Origin: Limnohabitans sp. 63ED37-2
Lineage (GTDB): Bacteria > Pseudomonadota > Gammaproteobacteria > Burkholderiales > Burkholderiaceae_C
Assembly: GCF_001412535.1 (NCBI RefSeq)
Contig: NZ_CP011774.1
Coordinates: 2,661,501 to 2,725,500 of the forward strand
Length of the DNA stretch: 64,000 nucleotides
Direction: 5' to 3'
Of the stretch, positions 16,159-25,100 are shown in pieces. How positions within the stretch are numbered: position 1 is the stretch's first letter; every line of letters begins with the position of its first letter. A program made the translations under genes and the position numbers. The notes under the pieces are model-generated. The model saw only the letters and a list, made by a program, of their open reading frames with translations. It ran no database searches and was not told where the DNA came from.

Positions 16159-17640
16159 TCAGCGCTTGGTGGTGTCGCGAGCGGCATGGTCCAATGCGCT
16201 GGCCATGGACTGGCCCTGGTTGGCAATCACACTCGGCGTCAACGAGCCCAACAGCATGCCCACGATGGAGGCCATCAGGCCCAGCAAATTGGCCGGCACC
16301 AGCGTTTCGGGGGCGAGGAAGTTGAACACCAGCCAAGTTCCCACGCCCAACACCACCGAGAACAAGGCCCCCTGGGTGTTGGCCCGTTTCCAGAAGGCAC
16401 CCGCCACCAGCGGGACAAAAGCCCCGGTCAGGGTGACGTTGTAGGCGTTTTGCACCATCTCGTACATGGTGCTGGTGCTGTTGAGGGCAAACAGCAGGGC
16501 GAACGAGGTGAAGGTGACCAAGATGACGCGCAGCAGCAGCAAGAACTGGCGGTCACTCATGTGGGGCACAAAGGGCTTGAGCACGTTCTCGGTGAAGGTG
16601 GCCGTTGGGGCCAACAAGGCACCGCTGGCGGTGGACAAGATGGCCGAGAGCAAGGCGCCAAAAAACAAAATCTGCGCCCACATGGGCATTTTTCCCAGCA
16701 CCAGGTCGGGCAAGATGCGTTGGATGGCGCGGGCGTCTTCCGACTCGAACAAGGCCTTGAGCTCGGGGTGGGCGATCAGGGCTGCGTAAGCGATGTACAA
16801 AGGAATAAATGCCATCACGAAATACATCAGGCCGCCAATGATGGTGCCCCTGACGGCGGTTTTTTCGTCCTTGGCACTGGTCATGCGCTGAAACACATCT
16901 TGCTGCGGGATGGAGCCAAAGGCAAACGCAAAGAAAGCGCCGGCCATGGCCCACCAGGCAGCGGCATCCATGTCGGCGGGGAACATGTCCAACTTGCCAT
17001 CGGCGGCAGCTTGCGCCACCACCTTGTCAAAGCCACCCGCATTGCCGCCCACCAGCAAAGCCACAGCCATCAGCCCCACAACAATCACCACGGTCTGGAA
17101 CAGGTCGGTGAAGGCCACCGACCACATGCCGCCAAACACGGTGTAAATCAACACCACGGCCGCACCCATCATGATGGCGTAGTTCAGGTCAATCGCCCCG
17201 GACGAGAGCACATGGATGACCAAGCCCAGCGCTGTCAATTGCGCCGAGGTCCAGCCCAGGTAAGACAACACGATCGCCACACTGGTGAGCACTTCCACCG
17301 ACTTGCCGTAGCGCACCTTGTAGAAGTCGCCAATGGTCAGCAAGTTCAGGCGGTAAAACAGCTTGGCAAAAAGCAAAGCGGCCAGCACCAGACAGACGGT
17401 GGCGCCAAAAGGATCACCGGGGATGCCATTCAGCCCGTCTTTGGCAAAGGTGGCTGACACCGACAAAACGGTTTCGGCCCCGAACCAGGTGGCAAAGACG
17501 GTAGCCACGTTCATGTACAGCGGCAAGCTCCGGCCCGCCACCAGGTAATCCTTGGCCCCATGGACCCGGCGTGCAGCGAACAAACCGATGCCGATGGTCA
17601 CGGCCAAATAAGCGATCACAAAAGTCAGCAGCACCTTCAT
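16159..17640 (-). CDS. Sodium:solute symporter (SSS family)
   Basis: The 493-residue protein has about 13 membrane segments, opening VLLTFVIAYLAVTIGIGLFA. SSS-family landmarks are GRSLPLYMNVATVFATWFG, a YTVFGGMWSVAFTDLFQ block, the FGSIPQQDVFQRMTSAKD segment and AILSTASGALLAPTA. The substrate is not clear from sequence. GGAGGAG lies immediately before ATG 17640; a TTG at 17649 is less likely. No DUF485 partner gene, often found with acetate-type members, is beside it. It lies 18 bases after ubiB and may be read from the ubi cluster. Confidence 0.9.
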   Translation of the reverse strand: MKVLLTFVIAYLAVTIGIGLFAARRVHGAKDYLVAGRSLPLYMNVATVFATWFGAETVLSVSATFAKDGLNGIPGDPFGATVCLVLAALLFAKLFYRLNLLTIGDFYKVRYGKSVEVLTSVAIVLSYLGWTSAQLTALGLVIHVLSSGAIDLNYAIMMGAAVVLIYTVFGGMWSVAFTDLFQTVVIVVGLMAVALLVGGNAGGFDKVVAQAAADGKLDMFPADMDAAAWWAMAGAFFAFAFGSIPQQDVFQRMTSAKDEKTAVRGTIIGGLMYFVMAFIPLYIAYAALIAHPELKALFESEDARAIQRILPDLVLGKMPMWAQILFFGALLSAILSTASGALLAPTATFTENVLKPFVPHMSDRQFLLLLRVILVTFTSFALLFALNSTSTMYEMVQNAYNVTLTGAFVPLVAGAFWKRANTQGALFSVVLGVGTWLVFNFLAPETLVPANLLGLMASIVGMLLGSLTPSVIANQGQSMASALDHAARDTTKR

Positions 17641-17658
17641 CTCCTCCAAAAATCAGGC

Positions 17659-19236
17659 TTAGTAGATCAGTTGCAGGTGCATGCCCACCTGCAAAACGAG
17701 CAAGGAGACCACAAAGCCCAATCCGGCGTAAATCAGGGTTTGCAGCAGTTTGTTGGTTCTGCGCTGCTCGGCCAGCAGCTGCTCCATCTGGCGTGCATCG
17801 CTTTGGCGCGGCTGTTGCAGGTAATCGTGCAACAAGCGTGGCAACTGCGGCAGCAGTTTGGCGTAATGCGGGGCTTGGGACTTGAGCTCTTCCCAGAGTT
17901 TTTTGGGCCCAATTTGCTCCAGCATCCAAGTCTCAAGGAAAGGTTTGGCCGTGCTCCACAGGTCCAGCTCCGGATCCAAATCGCGGCCCAGCCCTTCGAT
18001 GTTGAGCAAGGTTTTTTGCAGCAGCACCAGCTGAGGCTGGATCTCAACCTGAAAGCGGCGCGAGGTCTGGAACAGGCGCATGAGCACCATGCCCAGAGAA
18101 ATTTCCTTGAGCGGACGGTCGAAGTAGGGCTCGCAAACAGCGCGGATGGCCGACTCGAGCTCATCGACCCGCGTCTCGGGTGGCACCCACCCAGACTCGA
18201 TGTGCAGTTCGGCCACACGCTTGTAGTCGCGGCGGAAAAACGCCGTGAAGTTTTGCGCCAGGTACTCCTTGTCATACTCGGTGAGCGTGCCCACAATGCC
18301 AAAGTCCAGCGAAATGTAGCGGCCAAAGGTCTCGGGGGCCAGACTCACCTGGATGTTGCCCGGGTGCATGTCCGCGTGGAAAAAACCGTCGCGAAACACT
18401 TGCGTGAAAAACAGCGTCACGCCATCACGGGCGAGTTTGGGGATGTCCACACCCGCTTCGCGCAAACGGTCGACCTGGCTGATGGGCACGCCGTGCATGC
18501 GCTCCATGACAATGACCTCGGGATGGCAAAAGTCCCAGAGCATTTCGGGGATCAACACCAGATCGAGGCCTTGCATGTTGCGGCGCAGCTGCGCAGCGTT
18601 GGCCGCTTCGCGCACCAAGTCCAGCTCATCGTGCAGGTATTTGTCGAACTCGGCCACCACCTCGCGGGGTTTCAATCGTTTGCCATCGGCGCTCAGGTTT
18701 TCCACCCAGCCCGCCATCATGCGCATGAGGCTGAGGTCTTTGTCGATCACCGGCAGCATGCCCGGGCGCAAGACCTTCACGGCCACCTCGCGCACATGGC
18801 CCGATTTGCCACGCAGGGTGGCAAAGTGCACCTGGGCGATCGAGGCACTGGCCACGGGCTCGCGTTCAAAGGTTTCAAAGATGTCGTCGACTTTGCGGTT
18901 GAAAGCCCGCTCGATCGAGGCCACCGCGATGGCCGAGCTGAAGGGCGGCACCCGGTCTTGCAGCTTGGCCAGTTCTTCTGCGATGTCGAAGGGCAAAAGG
19001 TCGCGCCGGGTCGACAGCACTTGGCCAAACTTCACAAAGATCGGACCCAGACGCTCCAGCGCTTCACGCAGACGCACCGCACGGGGTGAGCGCAAGTCCC
19101 GGCCCACCGACAGCACGCGGGCCAAGAGACGAATCCAAGGTTTCTGAAAGCTCGACAGCACCAATTCGTCCAGGCCGTAGCGCAGGACGATGAAGACGAT
19201 GAAAGCGCCGCGCCCGAAACGGCCCCAGCGCATCAT
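17659..19236 (-). CDS. ubiB: UbiB atypical kinase/ATPase for ubiquinone synthesis
   Basis: UbiB is an ABC1/ADCK-type protein needed for ubiquinone synthesis at the inner membrane. The 525-residue protein has LGPIFVKFGQVLSTRRDLLP (the KxGQ motif), PVASASIAQVHFA (Ala-rich loop), VAVKVLRPG (ATP Lys), FFHADMHPGNI (catalytic loop) and LDFGIVG (metal Asp). Two membrane segments close the C terminus (LIYAGLGFVVSLLVLQVGM). Start is ATG 19236, overlapping the ubiJ stop by 4 bases; the frame to 19401 is only read-through. Confidence 0.95.
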   Translation of the reverse strand: MMRWGRFGRGAFIVFIVLRYGLDELVLSSFQKPWIRLLARVLSVGRDLRSPRAVRLREALERLGPIFVKFGQVLSTRRDLLPFDIAEELAKLQDRVPPFSSAIAVASIERAFNRKVDDIFETFEREPVASASIAQVHFATLRGKSGHVREVAVKVLRPGMLPVIDKDLSLMRMMAGWVENLSADGKRLKPREVVAEFDKYLHDELDLVREAANAAQLRRNMQGLDLVLIPEMLWDFCHPEVIVMERMHGVPISQVDRLREAGVDIPKLARDGVTLFFTQVFRDGFFHADMHPGNIQVSLAPETFGRYISLDFGIVGTLTEYDKEYLAQNFTAFFRRDYKRVAELHIESGWVPPETRVDELESAIRAVCEPYFDRPLKEISLGMVLMRLFQTSRRFQVEIQPQLVLLQKTLLNIEGLGRDLDPELDLWSTAKPFLETWMLEQIGPKKLWEELKSQAPHYAKLLPQLPRLLHDYLQQPRQSDARQMEQLLAEQRRTNKLLQTLIYAGLGFVVSLLVLQVGMHLQLIY

Positions 19237-19793
19237 GCTGCGCTGCCCGTACGCAGCCCGGTACCGGGGCGCTGGGCGACAAAACCGCGCAATGCCGTCA
19301 TGGCCTGACGGGCAACTTGTGCCAGGGTGTGCGCGGGGGCGTCGCCGATCAGGCGGGCCAGGTCTTCTTCGGCATCCCAGCGCACATGGTCGATCAGCCA
19401 ATTGACTTCGGCGGCCAGCTGCACATCGCCTTCGATGCGCACCTTGGGTTTGTCGCCACGCGCCAGCGCCGAAGCCAGCGAAACGGGGGACTCTTCAGTC
19501 ACCGTGAGGCGCAGATCAAAGCCTTCAAAATGGCCGCGCTCGAGCAGGCCTGCAGGGGTCGGGCTCAATTGAAGTTGCATGCGCTCCCAGACCAGCTCGA
19601 TGCGCTGGCCTTTTTGGCGGGCCAAGCGGGCCATGGCCTCGGGCTCGCTCATCAGCACATGGTTGAGGAACAAAACAAGGCGGTTGATGCTCTCGTCCAC
19701 CACCCAAGCCGGAGGCTGGAAGTTGGCCGCAAGCCGGTTGACCATGTCGGGCAGCGCCTGAGCGGCCCATGAAAAAGGGGACTGTGTTGCCAT
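19233..19793 (-). CDS. ubiJ: UbiJ-like SCP2-domain ubiquinone accessory factor
   Basis: This 186-residue protein fits UbiJ, the SCP2-domain lipid-binding partner of the Ubi complex. It shows LSPTPAGLLERGHFEGFDLRLTV, the SCP2 strand pair VRIEGDVQLAAEVNWL, and the UbiJ-like WDAEEDLARLIGDAPAH. Its position directly before ubiB (ATGA overlap) and after ubiE supports the call. Sequence identity to E. coli UbiJ is low in this lineage, so the call depends partly on context. Confidence 0.85.
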   Translation of the reverse strand: MATQSPFSWAAQALPDMVNRLAANFQPPAWVVDESINRLVLFLNHVLMSEPEAMARLARQKGQRIELVWERMQLQLSPTPAGLLERGHFEGFDLRLTVTEESPVSLASALARGDKPKVRIEGDVQLAAEVNWLIDHVRWDAEEDLARLIGDAPAHTLAQVARQAMTALRGFVAQRPGTGLRTGSAA

Positions 19794-19841
19794 AGTCCCC
19801 GATTATTCCCGAAAGTGTTGGCCCATTGAGGGGCCCGGGCT

Positions 19842-20864
19842 TTATTGCAGCGCTTGCACGCCCGCCACCAACCAGCCGCCGCCTTGCTTGGACTTGCTCA
19901 TGTTCCAAACTTCACGGAATGGGCTCGGGCCGGAAGCCGCGTCTTCGCGGATCATGCCGTTGAACTCCACACTGGCCAAGTAAGCATCGGCCTGCTCTTC
20001 GATGCCCAAGAGTTGGGCGTCGAGCATCACAACTTCTGTCTTGTTGGGCTGTCCGGGGAACTGCGCTTCGCGCTCGGACAGCTGGTTGCGAATTTCCACC
20101 ACCATGGCGTCCGTCATCATGGAACGCAGGGCGCTGATGTCGGAACGGTCCCAGGCGTCTTGCAAGGTGACGAAATTGCGCTTGGCCGCGGTGACAAAAC
20201 TGTCCACGTCAAAACCGGCTGGGATGCCCCAGGTTTGTGAACCGCTCAAACTGTCACTGGTACTGGCATTCAGGCCGGAACCAATGCCCGAGCCAATCAT
20301 GGAGCCGGTTGTAGCCGAGGCAGCCGAGCTGTCAAAACGGGTGTTCTGGCCTTCCCAAGGGCGGGCCGAAGCATCGTTGCCCACGTTTTGCGGACTGTAT
20401 TGTTTGAAAGTGGCGGGGTTTTCTGCCGAAGCACCTGCACCTTGGTAAGCCAAGCCACCCGTTTGCCCGGCATTGCCACGACGGGCCCGCATGATCATGC
20501 CGATCACCGCCAGCACGGCGACACCGATCAACAAAGCCATCAAGATGTTGCCAAAGGCTTCACCCATACCGAGCGAGCTGGCCAACCAGGCCAAGCCAAG
20601 GCCAGCGGCCAAGCCGCCTAGCATGGCACCCCAAGGCTTCTTGGGCGCAGCCGCTGCAGGCGCAGCAGCGGGCTTGGCCGCATTGGTGGGCGCAGCGTTT
20701 TGAGCCGGTGCGGCAGGGGTTTGTGGCGCGGCGTCGCGCTTGGTGACCTGGTTCGACTGCTGGCCAATGGATTTGCCACCGCCCATGCGGCGTGCAGCCT
20801 CGGCATTCAGGCTGCCCAAGGCCATCACGCCTGCGAGCATCAGTGTCATCAACTTCTTGTTCAT
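19842..20864 (-). CDS. Exported Tim44-domain protein
   Basis: The 340-residue protein has a signal peptide (KLMTLMLAGVMALGSLNAEA, cleavage near residue 23), a Pro/Ala-rich linker, two hydrophobic segments (about residues 79-126), another flexible linker, and a C-terminal Tim44-like domain from about residue 215 (FDVDSFVTAAKRNFVTLQDAW; ALRSMMTDAMVVEIRNQL; YLASVEFNGMIRED). It is regularly placed between ubiE and ubiJ in betaproteobacteria, but its role in the quinone pathway is not defined. It probably sits in the inner membrane with the Tim44 domain on one face. Confidence 0.85.
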   Translation of the reverse strand: MNKKLMTLMLAGVMALGSLNAEAARRMGGGKSIGQQSNQVTKRDAAPQTPAAPAQNAAPTNAAKPAAAPAAAAPKKPWGAMLGGLAAGLGLAWLASSLGMGEAFGNILMALLIGVAVLAVIGMIMRARRGNAGQTGGLAYQGAGASAENPATFKQYSPQNVGNDASARPWEGQNTRFDSSAASATTGSMIGSGIGSGLNASTSDSLSGSQTWGIPAGFDVDSFVTAAKRNFVTLQDAWDRSDISALRSMMTDAMVVEIRNQLSEREAQFPGQPNKTEVVMLDAQLLGIEEQADAYLASVEFNGMIREDAASGPSPFREVWNMSKSKQGGGWLVAGVQALQ

Positions 20865-20899
20865 GGTGTCTCCAACTCCGGAAATTCAGTTTTCGGGCT

Positions 20900-21631
20900 T
20901 CAACATTTGATGCCCATGTGCAAGGCTACCACCCCCGCCGACAAATTGTGAAAATCCACATGACCAAATCCGGCATTTTTCATAAGGGTTTTCAGCTCTT
21001 CTTGCCCGGGGTGCATGCGGATGGATTCGGCCAGATAACGGTAGCTGTCGGCGTCGCCCGCCACCAGCTTGCCCAGCTGCGGCAAGATCTTGAAGCTGTA
21101 CCAGTCGTAGGCTTTTTCCAAGGGTTTGGCCACTTTGGAAAACTCCAAAACCAGCAACTTCCCGCCCGGCTTGAGCACGCGGCACATTTCCTTCAAGGCC
21201 ACATCCTTGTGGGTCATGTTGCGCAAACCAAAGGCGACGCTGACCACGTTGAAGTGGGCGTCAGGAAATGGCAACTTTTCGGCATCACACACCAAAGTGG
21301 GCAAAGCCAGGCCGTGGTCGACCAAGCGGTCACGCCCGGTGGACAACATGGCTTCGTTGATGTCGGTGTGCACCACGCGGCCGGTAGCGCCGACTTTTTT
21401 GGCGAACGCCATGGACAAATCGCCCGTGCCGCCTGCGATGTCGAGCACCTGATCGCCCTCTTTGAGGTTGGCCACTTGCACGGTGTAAGCCTTCCAGACG
21501 CGGTGTAAGCCCATGGACATCAGGTCGTTCATCACGTCATATTTGGACGCAACCGAGTCGAACACGCCTCGAACGTGCTTGGCTTTTTCGCTTTCGTCAA
21601 CGGTTTTGAAACCGAAGTGGGTGCTGCTCAT
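20900..21631 (-). CDS. ubiE: Ubiquinone/menaquinone C-methyltransferase
   Basis: UbiE transfers a methyl group from SAM to the quinone ring. The 243-residue protein has the SAM motif VLDIAGGTGDLSMAFAKK, DINEAMLSTGRDR, CDAEKLPFPD, and the UbiE signatures FGFKTVDESEKAKHVRGVFD, YDVMNDLMSMGLHRVWK and VAFGLRNMTHKDVALKEM. Start MSSTHFGF at 21631; ten bases separate it from the DUF971 gene. Members downstream are Tim44, ubiJ and ubiB genes. Confidence 0.97.
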   Translation of the reverse strand: MSSTHFGFKTVDESEKAKHVRGVFDSVASKYDVMNDLMSMGLHRVWKAYTVQVANLKEGDQVLDIAGGTGDLSMAFAKKVGATGRVVHTDINEAMLSTGRDRLVDHGLALPTLVCDAEKLPFPDAHFNVVSVAFGLRNMTHKDVALKEMCRVLKPGGKLLVLEFSKVAKPLEKAYDWYSFKILPQLGKLVAGDADSYRYLAESIRMHPGQEELKTLMKNAGFGHVDFHNLSAGVVALHMGIKC

Positions 21632-21641
21632 GTCGGGCCCC

Positions 21642-22061
21642 TCAATGCTTGTGCCCACAGCTGCCGCCCGCTGATGCTTCGACCATGGGCGCGTCGCGGC
21701 TCATGCCCGCGGCTAGCAGGCGGTCTTCGTACTGTTTCCACAAAGCCTCTTGCTGATCGCCCAGAAAGTACAGGTATTCCCAGGTGAACAGGCCCGACTC
21801 GTGCCCGTCGGTGAAGGTCGGTTTCACGGCGTAATTGCCCACGGGTTCGATTTCAACGATACCCACCTCGCGCTTACCGGTTTGCAGCACTTCCTGGCCG
21901 GGGCCATGGCCCTGCACCTCGGCCGAGGGCGAGTACACGCGCATCAGCTCAAACGGGATACGGAATTGCGCACCGTCAGAAAACCCGATCTCCAGCACTC
22001 GGGTTTGACCGTGCAGGGTCAACGACTCGGGGCGGGGCATGTCTTTTTTCAATCCGGCCAT
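21642..22061 (-). CDS. DUF971 family protein
   Basis: The 139-residue protein has the DUF971 core: LTLHGQTRVLEIGFSDGAQFRIPFELMRVYSPSAEV (key L...G..F.IP.E.LRVYSPSAEV), VGIVEIEPVGNYAVKPTFTDGHESGLFTW and YLYFLG. It ends GGSCGHKH, a possible metal-binding tail. Function is not established; the fold is also found fused to gamma-butyrobetaine hydroxylase and linked to iron-sulfur carriers. Start MAGLKKDMPR at 22061 is preferred over the frame to 22163, which overlaps the upstream gene. Confidence 0.85.
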   Translation of the reverse strand: MAGLKKDMPRPESLTLHGQTRVLEIGFSDGAQFRIPFELMRVYSPSAEVQGHGPGQEVLQTGKREVGIVEIEPVGNYAVKPTFTDGHESGLFTWEYLYFLGDQQEALWKQYEDRLLAAGMSRDAPMVEASAGGSCGHKH

Positions 22062-22102
22062 GTTGTGCTTTCGAAATGTTCCTGTCGGTTTGCGCTTTGG
22101 GC

Positions 22103-25100
22103 TTAGACCAACACGCGCTCGATGCCGCCTGCATTGGCCGCATTCACGTACTCGGGCATCCATTCTTCGCCCAAGATGTGTTTGGCCATCTCGACCACGA
22201 TGTAGTCGGCTTCGAGCAGGCCGTTTTGCAGGTCGTCACCAAAGCGCGACAAGCCCTGCAGGCAGCTGGGGCAGCTGGTGAGGATTTTCACATTGGCCTG
22301 AGGCGCCAGCGCACCGCTGCTGCGCAGGGCGGCTTCGCCTTTGAGCAGCTCTTCCTCCTTGCGAAAGCGCACCTGGGTCGAGATGTCAGGGCGCGTCACG
22401 CCCAGCGTGCCCGATTCACCGCAACAGCGTTTGCTCTCCAGCACGTTGTCACCCATCAAGGCCTTCACGGTCTTCATGGGCTCTTGTTGCTTCATGGGGC
22501 TGTGGCAAGGGTCGTGGTAAAGATAGGCGCCGCCTTCGCCCAGCTTCATGCCTTTTTCGAGCAGGAACTCGTGGATGTCGATGATGCGGCAGCCGGGGAA
22601 GATCTTGTCGAACTGATAGCCTTGCAGCTGGTCATAACAGGTGCCGCAGCTCACCACCACGGTCTTGATGTCCAAGTAGTTGAGCGTGTTGGCCACCCGG
22701 TGGAACAGCACACGGTTGTCGGTGATGATCTTCTCGGCCTTGTCGAACTGGCCCGAGCCTTTTTGCGGGTAACCGCAGCACAGGTAGCCCGGTGGCAACA
22801 CGGTCTGCACGCCCACATGCCAGAGCATGGCCTGCGTGGCCAGGCCCACCTGGCTGAACAGGCGCTCCGAGCCACAACCGGGGAAATAAAACACCGCTTC
22901 TGATTCAGACGTGGTGGCCTTCGGATTGCGGATGATGGGCACGTAGTCGTTGTCTTCGATGTCCAGCAAAGCACGTGCGGTTTTCTTGGGCAGATTGCCC
23001 GGCATCTTCTTGTTGATGAAGTGGATCACCTGCTCTTTAATGGGCGCGGTGCCCACCGATGCAGGTGGTGCGCTGGTTTGCTTGCGCGCCACGCCCTTGA
23101 GCAAACCGGCCACAAAACGCTGCGCACGCATGCCAACGCCCACCATGGCGGCACGCGCCAGCTTGATGGTCTCGGGGTTGGTGGCGTTGAGCATGAACAT
23201 GGCGGCCGCATTGCCGGGACGGAAGCTTTTCTGCCCCATCTTGCGCAGCAGATTGCGCATGTTCATCGACACATCACCAAAGTCAATATTGACCGGGCAA
23301 GGCGTCAGGCACTTGTGGCACACGGTGCAGTGGTCGGCCACGTCTTCAAACTCTTGCCAATGCTTGATCGAGATCCCACGGCGTGTTTGCTCTTCGTAGA
23401 GGAAAGCCTCGACCAGCAAGGAGGTGGCCAAAATCTTGTTGCGTGGGCTGTAAAGCAAATTGGCACGCGGCACATGCGTGGCGCACACAGGCTTGCACTT
23501 GCCGCAGCGCAAGCAGTCCTTCACGCTGGCGGCGATGGCACCAATGTCGGACTGCTGCATGATCAGCGACTCGTGGCCCATCAGGCCAAAGCTGGGGGTG
23601 TAAGCGTGCGTCAGGTCGGCCGCATGCACATCGTCACCCAGTCCCGTCAGGGCCGCGCCACGCAGCAGCTTGCCTTTGTTGAAGCGCCCTTCGGGGTCCA
23701 CTTTGGCTTTGTAGGCGGTGAAATTGGCCAACTCGGCGTCGGTCAAAAACTCCAGCTTGGTGATGCCAATGCCGTGTTCGCCAGAGATCACACCGTCCAG
23801 GCTGCGCGCCAGCACCATGATGCGGGCCACCGCCTCGTGCGCGGTCTGCAGCATCTCGTAGTTGTCACTGTTCACCGGAATGTTGGTGTGCACATTGCCG
23901 TCACCCGCGTGCATGTGCAGCGCCACCCACACGCGGCCTTTGAGCACGCGCTGGTGAATGGCATTGACCTCGTTGAGGATCGGCAAAAACGCCGAGCCGG
24001 AGAAGATGTTCTGGAACGCCGGGCGAATTTGTGTCTTCCAGCTGGCGCGCAAGCTGTGCTCTTGCAGTTGAGGAAACAGCGCGTCGACATCGTTCAACCA
24101 GCCTTGCCACTGTGCACGCACCTCGCGCACCACCGCCAAGGCTTGTGCCACGCGGTCTTCCAGCAACTCGGCCGATGGGATGTCGCTGGCGTCGTCTTGT
24201 TTGCCCAGCGGCAGGTTGCCCCGCTCCAAGAAAGCTTCGATTTCGCGGCACAGCTTGAGCTTGTTGCGCAGGCTCAGTTCAATGTTGATTCGCTCGATGC
24301 CATCGGTGTACTCGGCCATGCGTGGCAAGGGAATCACCACATCTTCGTTGACCTTGAAGGCATTGGTGTGGCGCGAGATGGCGGCCGTCTTTTTACGGTC
24401 CAGCCAGAACTTCTTGCGTGCCTCGGGGCTGATGGCAATGAAGCCTTCGCCGCTGCGCGAGTTGGCAATGCGCACGATCTCGCTGGTCGCCTTGGCCACG
24501 TCGTCGGCATTGTCCCCGGCGATGTCACCGATCAAGACCATCTTGGGAAAGCCGCCACGCTTGGACTTGGTGGAATAACCCACCGCCCGCAAATAGCGGT
24601 CGTCCAGGTGCTCCAGACCCGCCATCACGGTGCCGGTGCGCTTTTGCTCGGCAAACATGAAGTCCTTGATCTCGACGATGCTGGGCACCGCCTCGCGGGC
24701 ATGGCCAAAAAACTCCATGCACACGGTGCGGGTGTGGGTGGGCATGCGGTGCACGACCCAGCGGGCGCTGGTGATCAGGCCGTCGCAGCCTTCTTTTTGC
24801 ACACCAGGCAGGCCGCTCAAAAACTTGTCGGTCACGTCCTTGCCCAAGCCTTCCTTGCGGAAAGTCTTGCCCGGGATCACCAGGGTTTCGGTCCGAATCG
24901 GGGTTTTGCCGTCGGCTTTGAAGTAGCGCAACTCAAAAGTGGCAACCTCGGCGTCATGGATCTTGCCCATGTTGTGGTCCATGCGCACCACGTCCAGCCA
25001 TTCGGCGTCGGGGGTGACCATGCGCCAGCTGGCGAGGTTGTCGAGCGCAGTGCCCCACAAAACCGCTTTTTTGCCGCCCGCGTTCATGGCGATGTTGCCG

